From assembly GCA_039602395.1 (NCBI GenBank), contig JBCNJP010000006.1:46090325-46154324 (forward strand): a stretch of 64,000 nt of DNA. The letters run 5' to 3'. The notes beneath the pieces are model-generated. The model was not told where the DNA came from, did no database searches, and worked only from the letters and a program-made list of their open reading frames with translations. Of the stretch, positions 10,259 through 22,488 are shown in pieces. Position numbers and translations under genes: made by a program. Origin of the DNA: Deinandra increscens subsp. villosa (lineage: Eukaryota > Streptophyta > Magnoliopsida > Asterales > Asteraceae). How positions within the stretch are numbered: the stretch's first letter is position 1; the number at the start of each line of letters is the position of its first letter.

Positions 10259-11300
10259 AACAGACCCACGTTTTACTTCTCATTTTTGGAAAGGTTTTCA
10301 AGGAGCATGGGGCACTAAAGTGAAGTTTAGTACTGCATTTCATCCTCAGACTGACGGTCAGTCAGAGCGCATCATTCAAACACTCGAGGACATGCTACGA
10401 GCATGTGCCTTAGAGTGGACAGGGAACTGGGACGAGTACCTCTGCTTGGTTGAATTTGCTTACAACAATAGTTGGCAAGCTAGTATTGACATGGCACCGT
10501 TCGAGTTACTATATGGACGTAAGTGTAGAGCACCCATATATTGGGAAGAGGTTGGTGAAAGGATGATTGAAGGACCCGAGTTAGTGCAGATTACAAATGA
10601 AAAAGTCAGTGTTTGCCCGGGAAAAACTAAAAGAAGCACAAAGTAGACAAAAGAGTTACGCAGATCGACATCGTCGTGAATTAGAGTTTAATGAAGGTGA
10701 CCGTGTATTTCTGAAAGTATCGCCTTGCCGAGGCGTTCGTCGTTTTGGTATTAAGGGAAAACTCAGCCCTAGGTTCATTGGACCATTTGAAATTCTGGAT
10801 AGGGTCGGAGAATCTTCATATCGTTTAGCCTTACCGCCTCAACTTTCTCATGTGCATAACGTGTTTCACATATCTCTTTTAAGAGGGTACAATTATCATC
10901 CACTTCATGTCGTGAACTATCCGCTTCATCTTATTCGCGAAGACTTATCTCTCGAAGAAGAACCTGAAGCTATTCTGGATCGTCAAGAACGTGTTATGCG
11001 TCGCAAGACTATCCCTTTCGTTAAGGTTCTATGAAAGAATCATTCTGTAGGCGAAGCTACTTGGGAAATGGAAGATTCAATTCGTTCTCAATATCCTGAT
11101 TTGTTAACGTCCTAGTTTTCCATCCTCAGCTTACGGCATTTGGTACGTTTTACTCTCGATTTTTTTTGAACTTTAAGTACGTGTTTATACGTTATGTTCT
11201 GAATGTTTGAAGTTATGTTCCATTTCCATCATGTCACATGTTTCGGTTATCCGTGTCTAGCAAATTTCGGGGTCGAAATTTCTTTTAAGAAGGATAGAAT
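10259..11300 (+). pseudogene. Tekay chromovirus copy 1: integrase C-terminal part and chromodomain
   Basis: From 10259 (PRFTSHFWKGF) this matches the integrase of copies 2 and 3 from the second half of the catalytic core onward. The third catalytic residue context, QTDGQSERIIQ, is present; the first two acidic residues are absent because the 5' part is missing. A one-base insertion at about 10613 shifts the frame compared with 15342. The chromodomain follows (RQERVMRRKTIPFVKVL), with a TGA at 11032-11034 where Trp is expected; the frame then continues to 11115. A polypurine tract (AAGAAGGATAGAAT) precedes the LTR. Integrase would insert element cDNA, and the chromodomain would direct it to chromatin; this copy is dead. 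Confidence 0.85.
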
Positions 11301-12965
11301 TGTAATACCCAAAATATATATACATAATAATAATAAAAATAATAATAATAGTATTGAGAAGATACATAAAATAAAAAAAAAAATCAATGAAACAAATGTA
11401 GCCGTAAATTTGATTTGGTCGGGTGGATCACCTAACCACCGACCCGCGAACCGGTTGACCATCTGAAGCTGGACCTTGGATACCTCTGTCCACATTATCT
11501 CTTCTTCTTATTCTAAATCAAATTAGAGTCTATCTTAACAAACCCACGAGAAATCGGGATGAACCCTTGCCTTTATATGGTGGCCGATCATCCAATTAAA
11601 GCCCCTCGATCTCCTTTCAAGCTCTCAATTGACTCGTCTGTTCTTCAAGAGTTGTCACCGCTGCTCTGCGATTTCCGTCACTACAACACCGCCTTCCGCC
11701 GCTGTCCACGTTTCCGGTTCGATTAGTAAGGTACCGATCTCGACCACGTCGCTTGCTTTTCTTTTTTTTTTAGGAAAAAAAGGGGCTTATACAACTTGAT
11801 GTGTCTTTGTTTCTGTTCGGAATCTCAGCCGCGGACAACTACCTCGCTGCATCACCATCACTAGGTCGAGTAATTACTTGGTTTAGTTGCAGGAATAAGT
11901 TTCTGTTCCACAAAGTAGGTAGCGATTCTAATCTTCTACTCATACTCTTAGCTCGGTTATGATGTATGTTGTTGACATGTCCCGACCGTCTCTTTCCACT
12001 TTGTTCTTGGCAGCCGTCATCCCACCAGTTTAAGGTCACTGTTGTCTCCCAACCCGCCTTTGCTTGGTTACTGAGGTAAAAGTTCTTATCGTGGCTACTT
12101 GTACCTGTACCTTCGTAATCTTCATTTTGTTCCTCTGACTTAAATGATCAGTCCGATTTTATATGTGTATGCCGGTGAATGTCATCTAGTATAGATATAC
12201 AATTTTAAAGTCATATATAAACCTGCAAAAGATAAATGGTACACGTAATGATGAGGTTGTACTGTACTACACCCTCATGCGCAAAACTAGTTGGCTTCAA
12301 ATCCATTTTTTATCTACCGCCATCCAAGTAACGTGAACAAGAGGTTCAATTGCTAATATATAAATTTTAGACAAAAGTTAATTTCCCCATTACTTGTATT
12401 TATTATTTATAATCAAACTATGAGCATAAATTAGCAACCATGGAGTACTATTTAAAATATTAAAAGGAAAATTCTATACTGTGGTAAATAGAAGTTATAA
12501 ATCCAACATATATTTTTATAACCTAAACCAATCCTAGTTGTTGAACATATCGGTTTTTAGGAAACATAAATCTTAGAATGATTATATGATATGTTCTGTT
12601 CTGTTCTGTCGCATGTCTCGTTTTGAAATGGTTCCGCTTAAGATCCTTATTCGTTTACTATTGTTTCTCCGTTCCCGAGCAACTTTTGGCTAAGCCGTAT
12701 TTTTCTTTTGTGTGTTTGCTATGTTCTTATTCCAGGTAATCAGGAAAATCCAGGGACTCGGGGATGAGAGCAAGTGGAATCCAGATCTTATTTTATTTTA
12801 TTTCAGCATTTTAAATAAGACATTAATTAGAATTTCCTTTGTTGATTGTTGGGTTTTGATTGTTAGGATTTTGTTAAGACCTTGGACCTTGTTTATTTAT
12901 GGAGGACGTTTTTGATTTGATATTTGTAATAGTGATATCTCGACCTTTACGGGTTGGGGTGTTAT
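11301..12965 (+). mobile_element. Tekay LTR, copy 1
   Basis: It begins TGTAATACCC right after the polypurine tract and ends near GGGTTGGGGTGTTAT, the expected Tekay LTR form. Compared with copy 3 it lacks the 1.85-kb inserted element (empty site at about 12225-12238) and has lost about 270 bases near 12580. It is followed directly by RT coding sequence, so the primer site, gag and protease have been deleted. Confidence 0.75.
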
Positions 12966-15840
12966 TGTTTCTAAATTCCCAGACGTCTTTCCCAAGGAGT
13001 TACCTGGACTCCCCCCAGATCGTGAAGTAGAGTTTACCATTGACCTTATTCCAGATGCTGGACCAATTTCTAAAGCACCGTATCGTATGGCACCTCTGGA
13101 ACTTAAGGAACTCAAGGAGCAATTACAGGAGTTATTGGAGCTCGTATTTATTAGACCGAGTGTCTCGCCATGGGGCGCTCCGGTCTTGTTCGTGAAGAAG
13201 AAAGACGGCTCTATGAGACTCTGCATCAATTATCGTGAGTTAAATAAGATCACCGTCCGAAATCGTTACCCGCTACCTCGTATTGACGACTTATTCGATC
13301 AGCTTCAGGGCGCAAAGTGTTTTTACAAGATTGATCTGAGGTCTGGATATCACCAGTTGAAGATCAAAGATTCTGATGTTTCGAAATCAGCATTTCGCAC
13401 TCAGTATGGTCACTATGAGTTCTTGGTTATGCCGTTTGGGCTAACCAATGCTCCGGCAGTTTTTATGGACCTGATGAACTGGATTTTTCATGATTTTCTG
13501 GATAAGTTTGTTATAGTTTTTATTGATGACATCTTGGTATACTCTCGGAGTAAGGAAGAACATGAAGACCATCTTCGTATTGTGCTCGAGACTCTACGTC
13601 AGAAGAAGCTTTATGCTAAATTCTCAAAATGCGATTTCTGGCTAAGCCAAGTAGCTTTTCTCGGTCATGTCATTTCTGCAGATGGTATTACTATGGATCC
13701 AGCTAAGGTAGAGGCTATCACTATATGGCCTAGACCTACATCTGCCTCTGAAGTTCGAAGCTTTCTTGGCCTTGCCAGTTACTATCGCAGATTTGTAGAG
13801 GGATTTTCTATCATCGCCCTACCCCTCACGCAGTTATTGAGGAAAGGGGTTAAATTCTCTTGGAGTGACGACCGAGAGAAGAGTTTTGAGGGATTGAAGA
13901 AGAGACTAGTGTTTGCCCCTATTCTAACACTCCCATCGGGCACAGGTGGATGCCAGATTTACAGTGATGCTTCTAAGAAAGGGCTCGTTGCGTATTGATG
14001 CAGCATGGCAAGGTGATTGCTTACGCCTCTCGACAGCTAAAACTTTACGAGGTTAATTATCCGACTCATGACCTTGAACTCGCTGCCGTTATTTTTGCAT
14101 TGAAGATCTGGCGCCACTTCTTATATGGAGAGACTTGTGACATCTTCACTGATCACAAGAGTTTGAAATATATCTTCACACAAAAAGAATTGAACATGAG
14201 ACAAAGAAGGTGATTAGAGTTATTGAAAGATTACGATGCCAATATTCAGTATCATCCAGGGAAGGCTAACGTAGTAGCTGATGCTCTTAGCCGAAAGAAC
14301 TCGGGGTCGGTAGCTTCGCTTCGTTTACAGCCTCATATAATTTCCAATCTTAATCGATTGGGTATTAGTCTTCATACTGGCGGGTACCTCACTAAGTTTC
14401 TGATAGAGCCTGACCTAATCTCTCAGATTAAAGATGCACAACAATATGACGGTGAGCTTTGGGCTATCTTACAAATTCTTGAGGTAGGTAAACATTCAGA
14501 ATTTAGGGTTGATGAATATGGAGTAGTTTGGTGTGGAAAAAGATTGTGTGTACCAAATGATTCCACTCTTTGAGAATCTTTATTAGATGAGGCGCACAGT
14601 TCGCCATTTTCTATACACCCGGGATCTACAAAGATGTATCGGGATCTTCGTCAGCACTTTTGGTGGAGTGGAATGAAGGAGGATGTGGCTAGGTATGTCG
14701 GTAGATGTCTTACTTGTCAGCAGGTTAAGATCGAGCATCAGAGAGTTAGTGGCTTGCTTCAGCCGCTACCTATTCCGGTATGGAAATGGGATGAAATATC
14801 TATGGATTTTGTAACAGGGTTACCAAAGACTTTCAAAAGAAATGATGCTATATGGGTTGTGGTCGATAGGTTAACGAAGTCTGCTCACTTCCTTCCGATT
14901 CAAGAGGGATTTTCAGTTAGTAAATTGTCTGAGGTATTTACCGAGGAGATCATAAGGCTTCATGGCACCCCGTCTTCTATTGTGTCAGATCGAGACCCAC
15001 GTTTTACTTCTCGTTTTTGGAAAGGTTTTCAAGCAGCATGGGGCACTAAAGTGAAGTTTAGTACTGCATTTCATCCTCAGACTGACGGTCAGTCAGAGCG
15101 CATCATTCAAACACTCGAGGACATGCTACGAGCATGTGCCTTAGAGTGGACAGGGAACTGGGACGAGTACCTCTGCTTGGTTGAATTTGCTTACAACAAT
15201 AGTTGGCAAGCTAGTATTGACATGGCACCGTTCGAGTTACTATATGGACGTAAGTGTAGAGCACCCATATATTGGGAAGAGGTTAGTGAAAGGATGATTG
15301 AAGGACCCGAGTTAGTGCAGATTACAAATGAAAAAGTCAGTGTTGCCCGGGAAAAACTAAAAGAAGCACAAAGTAGACAAAAGAGTTACGCAGATCGACA
15401 TCGTCGTGAATTAGAGTTTAATGAAGGTGACCGTGTATTTCTGAAAGTATCGCCTTGCCGAGGCGTTCGTCGTTTTGGTATTAAGGGAAAACTCAGCCCT
15501 AGGTTCATTGGACCATTTGAAATTCTGGATAGGGTCGGAGAATCTTCATATCGTTTAGCCTTACCGCCTCAACTTTCTCATGTGCATAACGTGTTTCACA
15601 TATCTCTTTTAAGAAGGTACAATTATCATCCACTTCATGTCGTGAACTATCCGCTTCATCTTATTCGCGAAGACTTATCTCTCGAAGAAGAACCTGAAGC
15701 TATTCTGGATCGTCAAGAACGTGTTATGCGTCGCAAGACTATCCCTTTCGTTAAGGTTCTATGAAAGAATCATTCTGTAGGCGAAGCTACTTGGGAAATG
15801 GAAGATTCAATTCGTTCTCAATATCCCGAATTGTTAACGT
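12966..15840 (+). pseudogene. Tekay chromovirus copy 2: RT-RNase H-integrase-chromodomain, gag and protease missing
   Basis: Domains in order: reverse transcriptase (13087-13800, FIDDIL active site near 13520), RNase H (13900-14290, opening near the YSDAS motif, FTDHKSLKYIF), integrase zinc finger (H..H..CLTC, 14620-14730), integrase core (MDFVTGLP, SDRDPRF, QTDGQSERIIQ) and chromodomain to 15840. Breaks: a one-base deletion near 13985, TGA at 14211-14213 (Trp expected), TGA at 14571-14573 (Arg expected) and TGA at 15762-15764 (Trp expected). All three stops fit G-to-A or C-to-T change, as from deaminated methylcytosine. The frame opens without a start because the LTR is fused to RT. It is not functional. 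Confidence 0.9.
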
Positions 15841-16030
15841 CCTAGTTTTCCATCCTCAGCTTACGGCATTTGGTAAGTTTTACTCTCGATTTTTTTTGAA
15901 CTTTAAGTACGTGTTTATACGTTATGTTCTGAATGTTTGAAGTTATGTTCCATTTCCATCATGTCACATGTTTCGGTTATCCGTGTCTAGCAAATTTCGG
16001 GGTCGAAATTTCTTTTAAGAAGGATAGAAT

Positions 16031-16963
16031 TGTAATACCCAAAATATATATACATAATAATAATAAAAATAATAATAATAGTATTGAGAAGATACATAAA
16101 ATAAAAAAAATCAATGAAACAAATGTAGCCGTAAATTTGATTTGGTCGGGTGGATCACCTAACCACCGACCCGCGAACCGGTTGACCATCTGAAGCTGGA
16201 CCTTGGATACCTCTGTCCACATTATCTCTTCTTCTTATTCTAAATCAAATTAGAGTCTATCTTAACAAACCCACGAGAAATCGGGATGAACCCTTGCCTT
16301 TATATGGTGGCCCATCATCCAATTAAAGCCCCTCGATCTCCTTTCAAGCTCTCAATTGACTCGTCTGTTCTTCAAGAGTTGTCACCGCTGCTCTGCGATT
16401 TCCGTCACTGCAACACCACCTTCCGCCGTTGTCCACGTTTCCGGTATGATTAGTAAGGTACCGATCTTGACCACGGCGCTCGCTTTTCTTTTTTTTTTGA
16501 GGAAAAAAAGGGCTTATACAACTTGATGTGTCTTTGATTCTGTTCGGAATCTCAGTCGCGGACAACTACCTCACTGCATCACCATCACCGGGTTGAGTAA
16601 TTACTCGGTTTAGTTGCAGGAACAAGTTTCTGTTCCACAAAGTAGGTAGCGATTCTAATCTTGTACTCATACTCTTAGCTCGGTTACGATGTATGTTGTT
16701 GACATGTCCCGACCGTCTCTTACCGCTTTGTTCTTGGCAGCCGTCATCACACCAGTTTAAGGTCACTGTTGTCTCCCAACCCGCCTTTGCTTGGTTACTG
16801 AGGTAAAAGTTCTTATCGTGGCTACTTGTACCTGTACCTTCGTAATCTTCGTTTTGTTCCTCTGACTTAAATGATCAGTCCGATTTTATATGTGTATGCC
16901 GGTGAATGTCATCTAGTATAGATATACAATTTTAAAGTCATATATAAACCTGCAAAAGATAAA
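16031..16963 (+). mobile_element. Tekay LTR, copy 2 (5' part)
   Basis: It begins TGTAATACCC after the polypurine tract and is nearly identical to copies 1 and 3. It is interrupted at 16964 by the same inserted element as copy 3, and the rest is missing because of the tandem duplication junction at 17998/17999. Confidence 0.8.
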
Positions 16964-17205
16964 GGGAAATCTTAGAGACACCCCCTTTTTTTTTAAATAC
17001 ACTCCATCTAAAGGTCACTCGGAGGTCTTGAGGTCATTTATACGAGGGGTGTCTCTAAGGGAACCTCACCTTAAGCCCAAACGTTCACATATATGAGGGG
17101 TGTCTCTAAACTATATCTCATATAAGGGGTCCTATATCTCACCTCTAGCCTTTTATGTCACCCATAAGGTTTTTTCCATATTTTATTTGTATTATTTATT
17201 TATAT

Positions 17206-17240
<35 letters not shown>

Positions 17241-17843
17241 TAGTATTATTATTATTATAATAATAATAATTATTATTAATATAACAATAATAATTTTATT
17301 TGTGTACGTGCGGTATGCATGTTTATATGCATATATGAATGTATATTAAGCTTATTCATATTAATATTGCATGTACATATATGTGCGCATGTAAGTGTGT
17401 TGGTATGTGTATATACATATGCATATAGTACATACAATATCAACGAAGTTCTTATATGATGTTGTATCCACGTGATCATATGTATGTATATATAAACATA
17501 TATTAAGTCAAAATCTATCATGTAGGTATGTATATATGTGTGTGGTTTGATAACGTATTAGTATGTATTTGTATGCGCGTGTGTATGCACGTAACGGTGT
17601 AATAATACGTAGGAGATGCGATAATATAGGTCACACAGAGACCTTAGAGGGAGCCTGGATAGTAAGATGTGAGCCCTTTAGGTCACTCTGAGACCTTAGC
17701 GTCACCTTTAATTTCTCATATTAGGTGACCTCTCGGTTGAAGAGGTGAGCTGAATCTCATATAAGAAGTCCCAAATCTGACCTCCAGCCCTTTATGTCAC
17801 CCTGAAGGTTTTTTCATATTTTATTTGTATTATTTATTTATAT

Positions 17844-17906
<63 letters not shown>

Positions 17907-17998
17907 ATAACAATAATAATTTTATATGTGTACGTGCGGTATGCATGTTTATATACATGTAAAAGTGTAATGTATGCATATATGAACGCATATTAAGC
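16964..17998 (+). mobile_element. DNA transposon-like element, truncated copy
   Basis: It begins GGGAAATCTTAGAGACACCC at the same LTR site as the full copy at 20635. It contains the first ~0.65-kb internal unit and part of the second, with (TAA)n tracts at 17209-17280 and 17845-17905. It ends abruptly at CATATTAAGC, where Tekay pol sequence (CTCATATAATTTCC) resumes. Confidence 0.8.
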
Positions 17999-19510
17999 CT
18001 CATATAATTTCCAATCTTAATCGATTGGGTATTAGTCTTCATATTGGCGGGTACCTCACTAAGTTTCTGATAGAGCCTGACCTGATCTCTCGGATTAAAG
18101 ATGCACAACAATATGACGGTGAGCTTTGGGCTATCTTACAAATTCTTGAGGTAGGTAAACATTCAGAATTTAGGGTTGATGAATATGGAGTAGTTTGGTG
18201 TGGAAAAAGATTGTGTGTACCAAATGATTCCACTCTTTGAGAATCTTTATTAGATGAGGCGCACAGTTCACCATTTTCTATACACCCGGGATCTACAAAG
18301 ATGTATCGGGATCTTCGTCAGCACTTTTGGTGGAGTGGAATGAAGGAGGATGTGGCTAGGTATGTCGGTAGATGTCTTACTTGTCAGCAGGTTAAGATCG
18401 AGCATCAGAGAGTTAGTGGCTTGCTTCAGCCGCTACCTATTCCGGTAAGGAAATGGGATGAAATATCTATGGATTTTGTAACAGGGTTACCAAAGACTTT
18501 CAAAAGAAATGATGCTATATGGGTTGTGGTCGATAGGTTAACGAAGTCTGCTCACTTCCTTCCGATTCAAGAGGGATTTTCAGTTAGTAAATTGTCTGAG
18601 GTATTTACCGAGGAGATCATAAGGCTTCATGGCACCCCGTCTTCTATTGTGTCAGATCGAGACCCACGTTTTACTTCTCGTTTTTGGAAAGGTTTTCAAG
18701 TAGCATGGGGCACTAAAGTGAAGTTTAGTACTGCATTTCATCCTCAGACTGACGGTCAGTCAGAGCGCATCATTCAAACACTCGAGGACATGCTACGAGC
18801 ATGTGCCTTAGAGTGGACAGGGAACTGGGACGAGTACCTCTGCTTGGTTGAATTTGCTTACAACAATAGTTGGCAAGCTAGTATTGACATGGCACCGTTC
18901 GAGTTACTATATGGACGTAAGTGTAGAGCACCCATATATTGGGAAGAGGTTGGTGAAAGGATGATTGAAGGACCCGAGTTAGTGCAGATTACAAATGAAA
19001 AAGTCAGTGTTGCCCGGGAAAAACTAAAAGAAGCACAAAGTAGACAAAAGAGTTACGCAGATCGACATCGTCGTGAATTAGAGTTTAATGAAGGTGACCG
19101 TGTATTTCTGAAAGTATCGCCTTGCCGAGGCATTCGTCGTTTTGGTATTAAGGGAAAACTCAGCCCTAGGTTCATTGGACTATTTGAAATTCTGGATAGG
19201 GTCGGAGAATCTTCATATCGTTTAGCCTTACCGCCTCAACTTTCTCATGTGCATAACGTGTTTCACATATCTCTTTTAAGAAGGTACAATTATCATCCAC
19301 TTCATGTCGTGAACTATCCGCTTCATCTTATTCGCGAAGACTTATCTCTCGAAGAAGAACCTGAAGCTATTCTGGATCGTCAAGAACGTGTTATGCGTCG
19401 CAAGACTATCCCTTTCGTTAAGGTTCTATGAAAGAATCATTCTGTAGGCGAAGCTACTTGGGAAATGGAAGATTCAATTCGTTCTCAATATCCTGATTTG
19501 TTAACGTCCT
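17999..19510 (+). pseudogene. Tekay chromovirus copy 3: integrase and chromodomain
   Basis: It starts inside the linker between RNase H and integrase (18000, equal to 14336 of copy 2) and continues through the zinc finger, all three core acidic motifs and the chromodomain. It shares the TGA at 18238-18240 and the TGA at 19429-19431 with copy 2. Between these stops a 376-codon frame is open (18301-19431). It differs from copy 2 by a few substitutions only. The shared defects show that the copies descend from one already broken element and not from separate insertions. Confidence 0.9.
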
Positions 19511-20634
19511 AGTTTTCCATCCTCAGCTTACGGCATTTGGTACGTTTTACTCTTGATTTTTTTTGAACTTTAAGTACGTGTTTATACGTTATGTTCTGAA
19601 TGTTTGAAGTTATGTTCCATTTCCATCATGTCACATGTTTCGGTTATCCGTGTCTAGCAAATTTCGGGGTCGAAATTTCTTTTAAGAAGGATAGAATTGT
19701 AATACCCAAAATATATATACATAATAATAATAAAAATAATAATAATAGTATTGAGAAGATACGTAAAATAAAAAAAAATCAATGAAACAAATGTAGCCGT
19801 AAATTTGATTTGGTCGGGTGGATCACCTAACCACCGACCCGCGAACCGGTTGACCATCTGAAGCTGGACCTTGGATACCTCTGTCCACATTATCTCTTCT
19901 TCTTATTCTAAATCAAATTAGAGTCTATCTTAACAAACCCACGAGAAATCGGGATGAACCCTTGCCTTTATATGGTGGCCGATCATCCAATTAAAGCCCC
20001 TCGATCTCCTTTCAAGCTCTCAATTGACTCGTCTGTTCTTCAAGAGTTGTCACCGCTGCTCTGCGATTTCCGTCACTGCAACACCACCTTCCGCCGCTGT
20101 CCACGTTTCCGGTTCGATTAGTAAGGTACCGATCTTGACCACGTCGCTCGCTTTTCTTTTTTTTTTTGAGGAAAAAAAAGGGGCTTATACAACTTGATGT
20201 GTCTTTGATTCTGTTCGGAATCTCAGCCGCGGACAACTACCTCACTGCATCACCATCACCGGGTCGAGTAATTACTCGGTTTAGTTGCAGGAACAAGTTT
20301 CTGTTCCACAAAGTAGGGAGCGATTCTAATCTTGTACTCATACTCTTAGCTCGGTTACGATGTATGTTGTTGACATGTCCCGACCGTCTCTTACCGCTTT
20401 GTTCTTGGCAGCCGTCATCACACCAGTTTAAGGTTACTGTTGTCTCCCAACCCGCCTTTGCTTGGTTACTGAGGTAAAAGTTCTTATCGTGGCTACTTGT
20501 ACCTGTACCTTCGTAATCTTCGTTTTGTTCCTCTGACTTAAATGATCAGTCCGATTTTATATGTGTATGCCGGTGAATGTCATCTAGTATAGATATACAA
20601 TTTTAAAGTCATATATAAACCTGCAAAAGATAAA

Positions 20635-20903
20635 GGGAAATCTTAGAGACACCCCCCTTTTTTTTTAAATACACTCCATCTAAAGGTCACTCGGAGGTCT
20701 TGAGGTCATTTATACGAGGAGTGTCTCTAAGGGAACCTCACCTTAAGCCCAAACGTTCACATATATGAGGAGTGTCTCTAAACTATATCTCATATAAGGG
20801 GTCCTATATCTCACCTCTAGCCTTTTATGTCACCCATAAGGTTTTTTCCATATTTTATTTGTATTATTTATTTATATGTAATAATAATAATAATAATAAT
20901 AAC

Positions 20904-20954
<51 letters not shown>

Positions 20955-21521
20955 TAATATAACAATAATAATTTTATTTGTGTACGTGCGGTATGCATGT
21001 TTATATGCATATATGAATGTATATTAAGCTTATTCATATTAATATTGCATGTACATATATGTGCGCATGTAAGTGTGTTGGTATGTGTATATACATATGC
21101 ATATAGTACATACAATATCAACGAAGTTCTTATATGATGTTGTATCCACGTGATCATATGTATGTATATATAAACATATATTAAGTCAAAATCTATCATG
21201 TAGGTATGTATATATGTGTGTGGTTTGATAACGTATTAGTATGTATTTGTATGCGCGTGTGTATGCACGTAACGGTGTAATAATACGTAGGAGATGCGAT
21301 AATATAGGTCACACAGAGACCTTAGAGGGAGCCTGGATAGTAAGATGTGAGCCCTTTAGGTCACTCTGAGACCTTAGCGTCACCTTTAATTTCTCATATT
21401 AGGTGACCTCTCGGTTGAAGAGGTGAGCTGAATCTCATATAAGAAGTCCCATATCTGACCTCCAGCCCTTTATGTCACCCTGAAGGTTTTTTCATATTTT
21501 ATTTGTATTATTTATTTATAT

Positions 21522-21565
<44 letters not shown>

Positions 21566-21569
21566 TATT

Positions 21570-21638
<69 letters not shown>

Positions 21639-22272
21639 TATAATTATTAATATAACAATAATAATTTTATATGTGTACGTGCGGTATGCATGTTTATATA
21701 CATGTAAAAGTGTAATGTATGCATATATGAACGCATATTAAGCTTATTCATATTGATATTGTATGTACATATGTGTGTGCATGTAAGTGTGTTGGTATGT
21801 GTATGTACATATACATGTAGTACATACAATATACCAACGGAGTTCTTATATTAGGTTGTATCCACGTGACCATATATATCTATATATAAACATATATTAA
21901 GTCAAAATCTATCATGTATGTATGTATATATGTGTGTGGTTTGATAGCGTATTAGTATTTGTTTGTATGTGTGTGTGTATGCACGTAACGGTGTAATAAT
22001 ACATAGGAGATGCGATATATAGGTCACACAGAGACCTTAGAGGGAGCCTGGATGGTAAGATGTCAGCCCTTTAGGTCACTCCGAGACCTTAACGTCACCT
22101 TTAATTTCTCCTTGTAGGTGACCTCTTGGTTGAAGAGGTGAGCTGAATCTCATATAAGGAGTCTTATATCTCACCTCCAGCCCTTTATGTCACCCTGAAG
22201 GTTTTTTTATATTTTATTTGTGCTATGTATTTATATGTATTAATAATAATAATAACAATAATAATAATAATA

Positions 22273-22314
<42 letters not shown>

Positions 22315-22488
22315 ATAACAATAAATTTTTTTAATTATAATAATAAAAAATTTGGCTGACACCCCTTTTATAGGTGACTCTTAGGGCATTATGTGAGCTT
22401 TTTAAATCTGAAGGTGACTCTTAAACCTTAGAGTCACCTATATAAGGGGTGCCAGCCAAAATTTAAGGGGGTGTCCCTAACAGACCCC
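20635..22488 (+). mobile_element. 1.85-kb DNA transposon-like element with internal tandem units
   Basis: The ends are inverted: GGGAAATCTTAGAGACACCC and, on the other strand, GGGGTCTGTTAGGGACACCC. The flanks are an 8-bp direct repeat AAGATAAA (20627-20634 and 22489-22496), and copy 1 of the LTR shows the empty site, so insertion is directly demonstrated. An 8-bp duplication fits hAT; 9 with one mismatch would fit Mutator. The interior has three related units of about 0.65-0.7 kb, each with a CACC-rich header, TTTTATTTGTRYTATKTATTTAT and a (TAA)n tract (near 20878, 21523 and 22238). There is no transposase, so it is non-autonomous. Long isoleucine or asparagine frames are artefacts of (TAA)n. 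Confidence 0.8.
22351..22460. repeat. 30-bp inverted repeat near the element's right end
   Basis: The arms at 22351-22380 and 22431-22460 match at 28 of 30 positions by my count (TTTGGCTGACACCCC... against its complement) with a 50-base loop. It may be a structural end of the host element or a tiny foldback inserted in it. Confidence 0.8.

Larger units (their letters stand above)
14333..21741 (+). repeat. Tandem segmental duplication, period about 3.7 kb
   Basis: 14333-17998 and 17999-21741 are two successive copies of one segment: Tekay integrase, chromodomain, LTR and the left part of the inserted element. The junction at 17998/17999 joins CATATTAAGC to CTCATATAATTTCC. The intact partners are CATATTAAGCTTATTC at about 21732-21747 and ACAGCCTCATATAA at about 14331, so only AGC is shared. 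Copy length differs mainly in (TAA)n number. Confidence 0.85.

Noticed and set aside
12897..13229. 110-codon minus-strand frame
   Set aside because: Antisense shadow of the Tekay RT start.
17155..17349. Isoleucine-rich frames, also at 20772-21027
   Set aside because: Translations of (TAA)n/(ATT)n microsatellites inside the inserted transposon; no protein signal.
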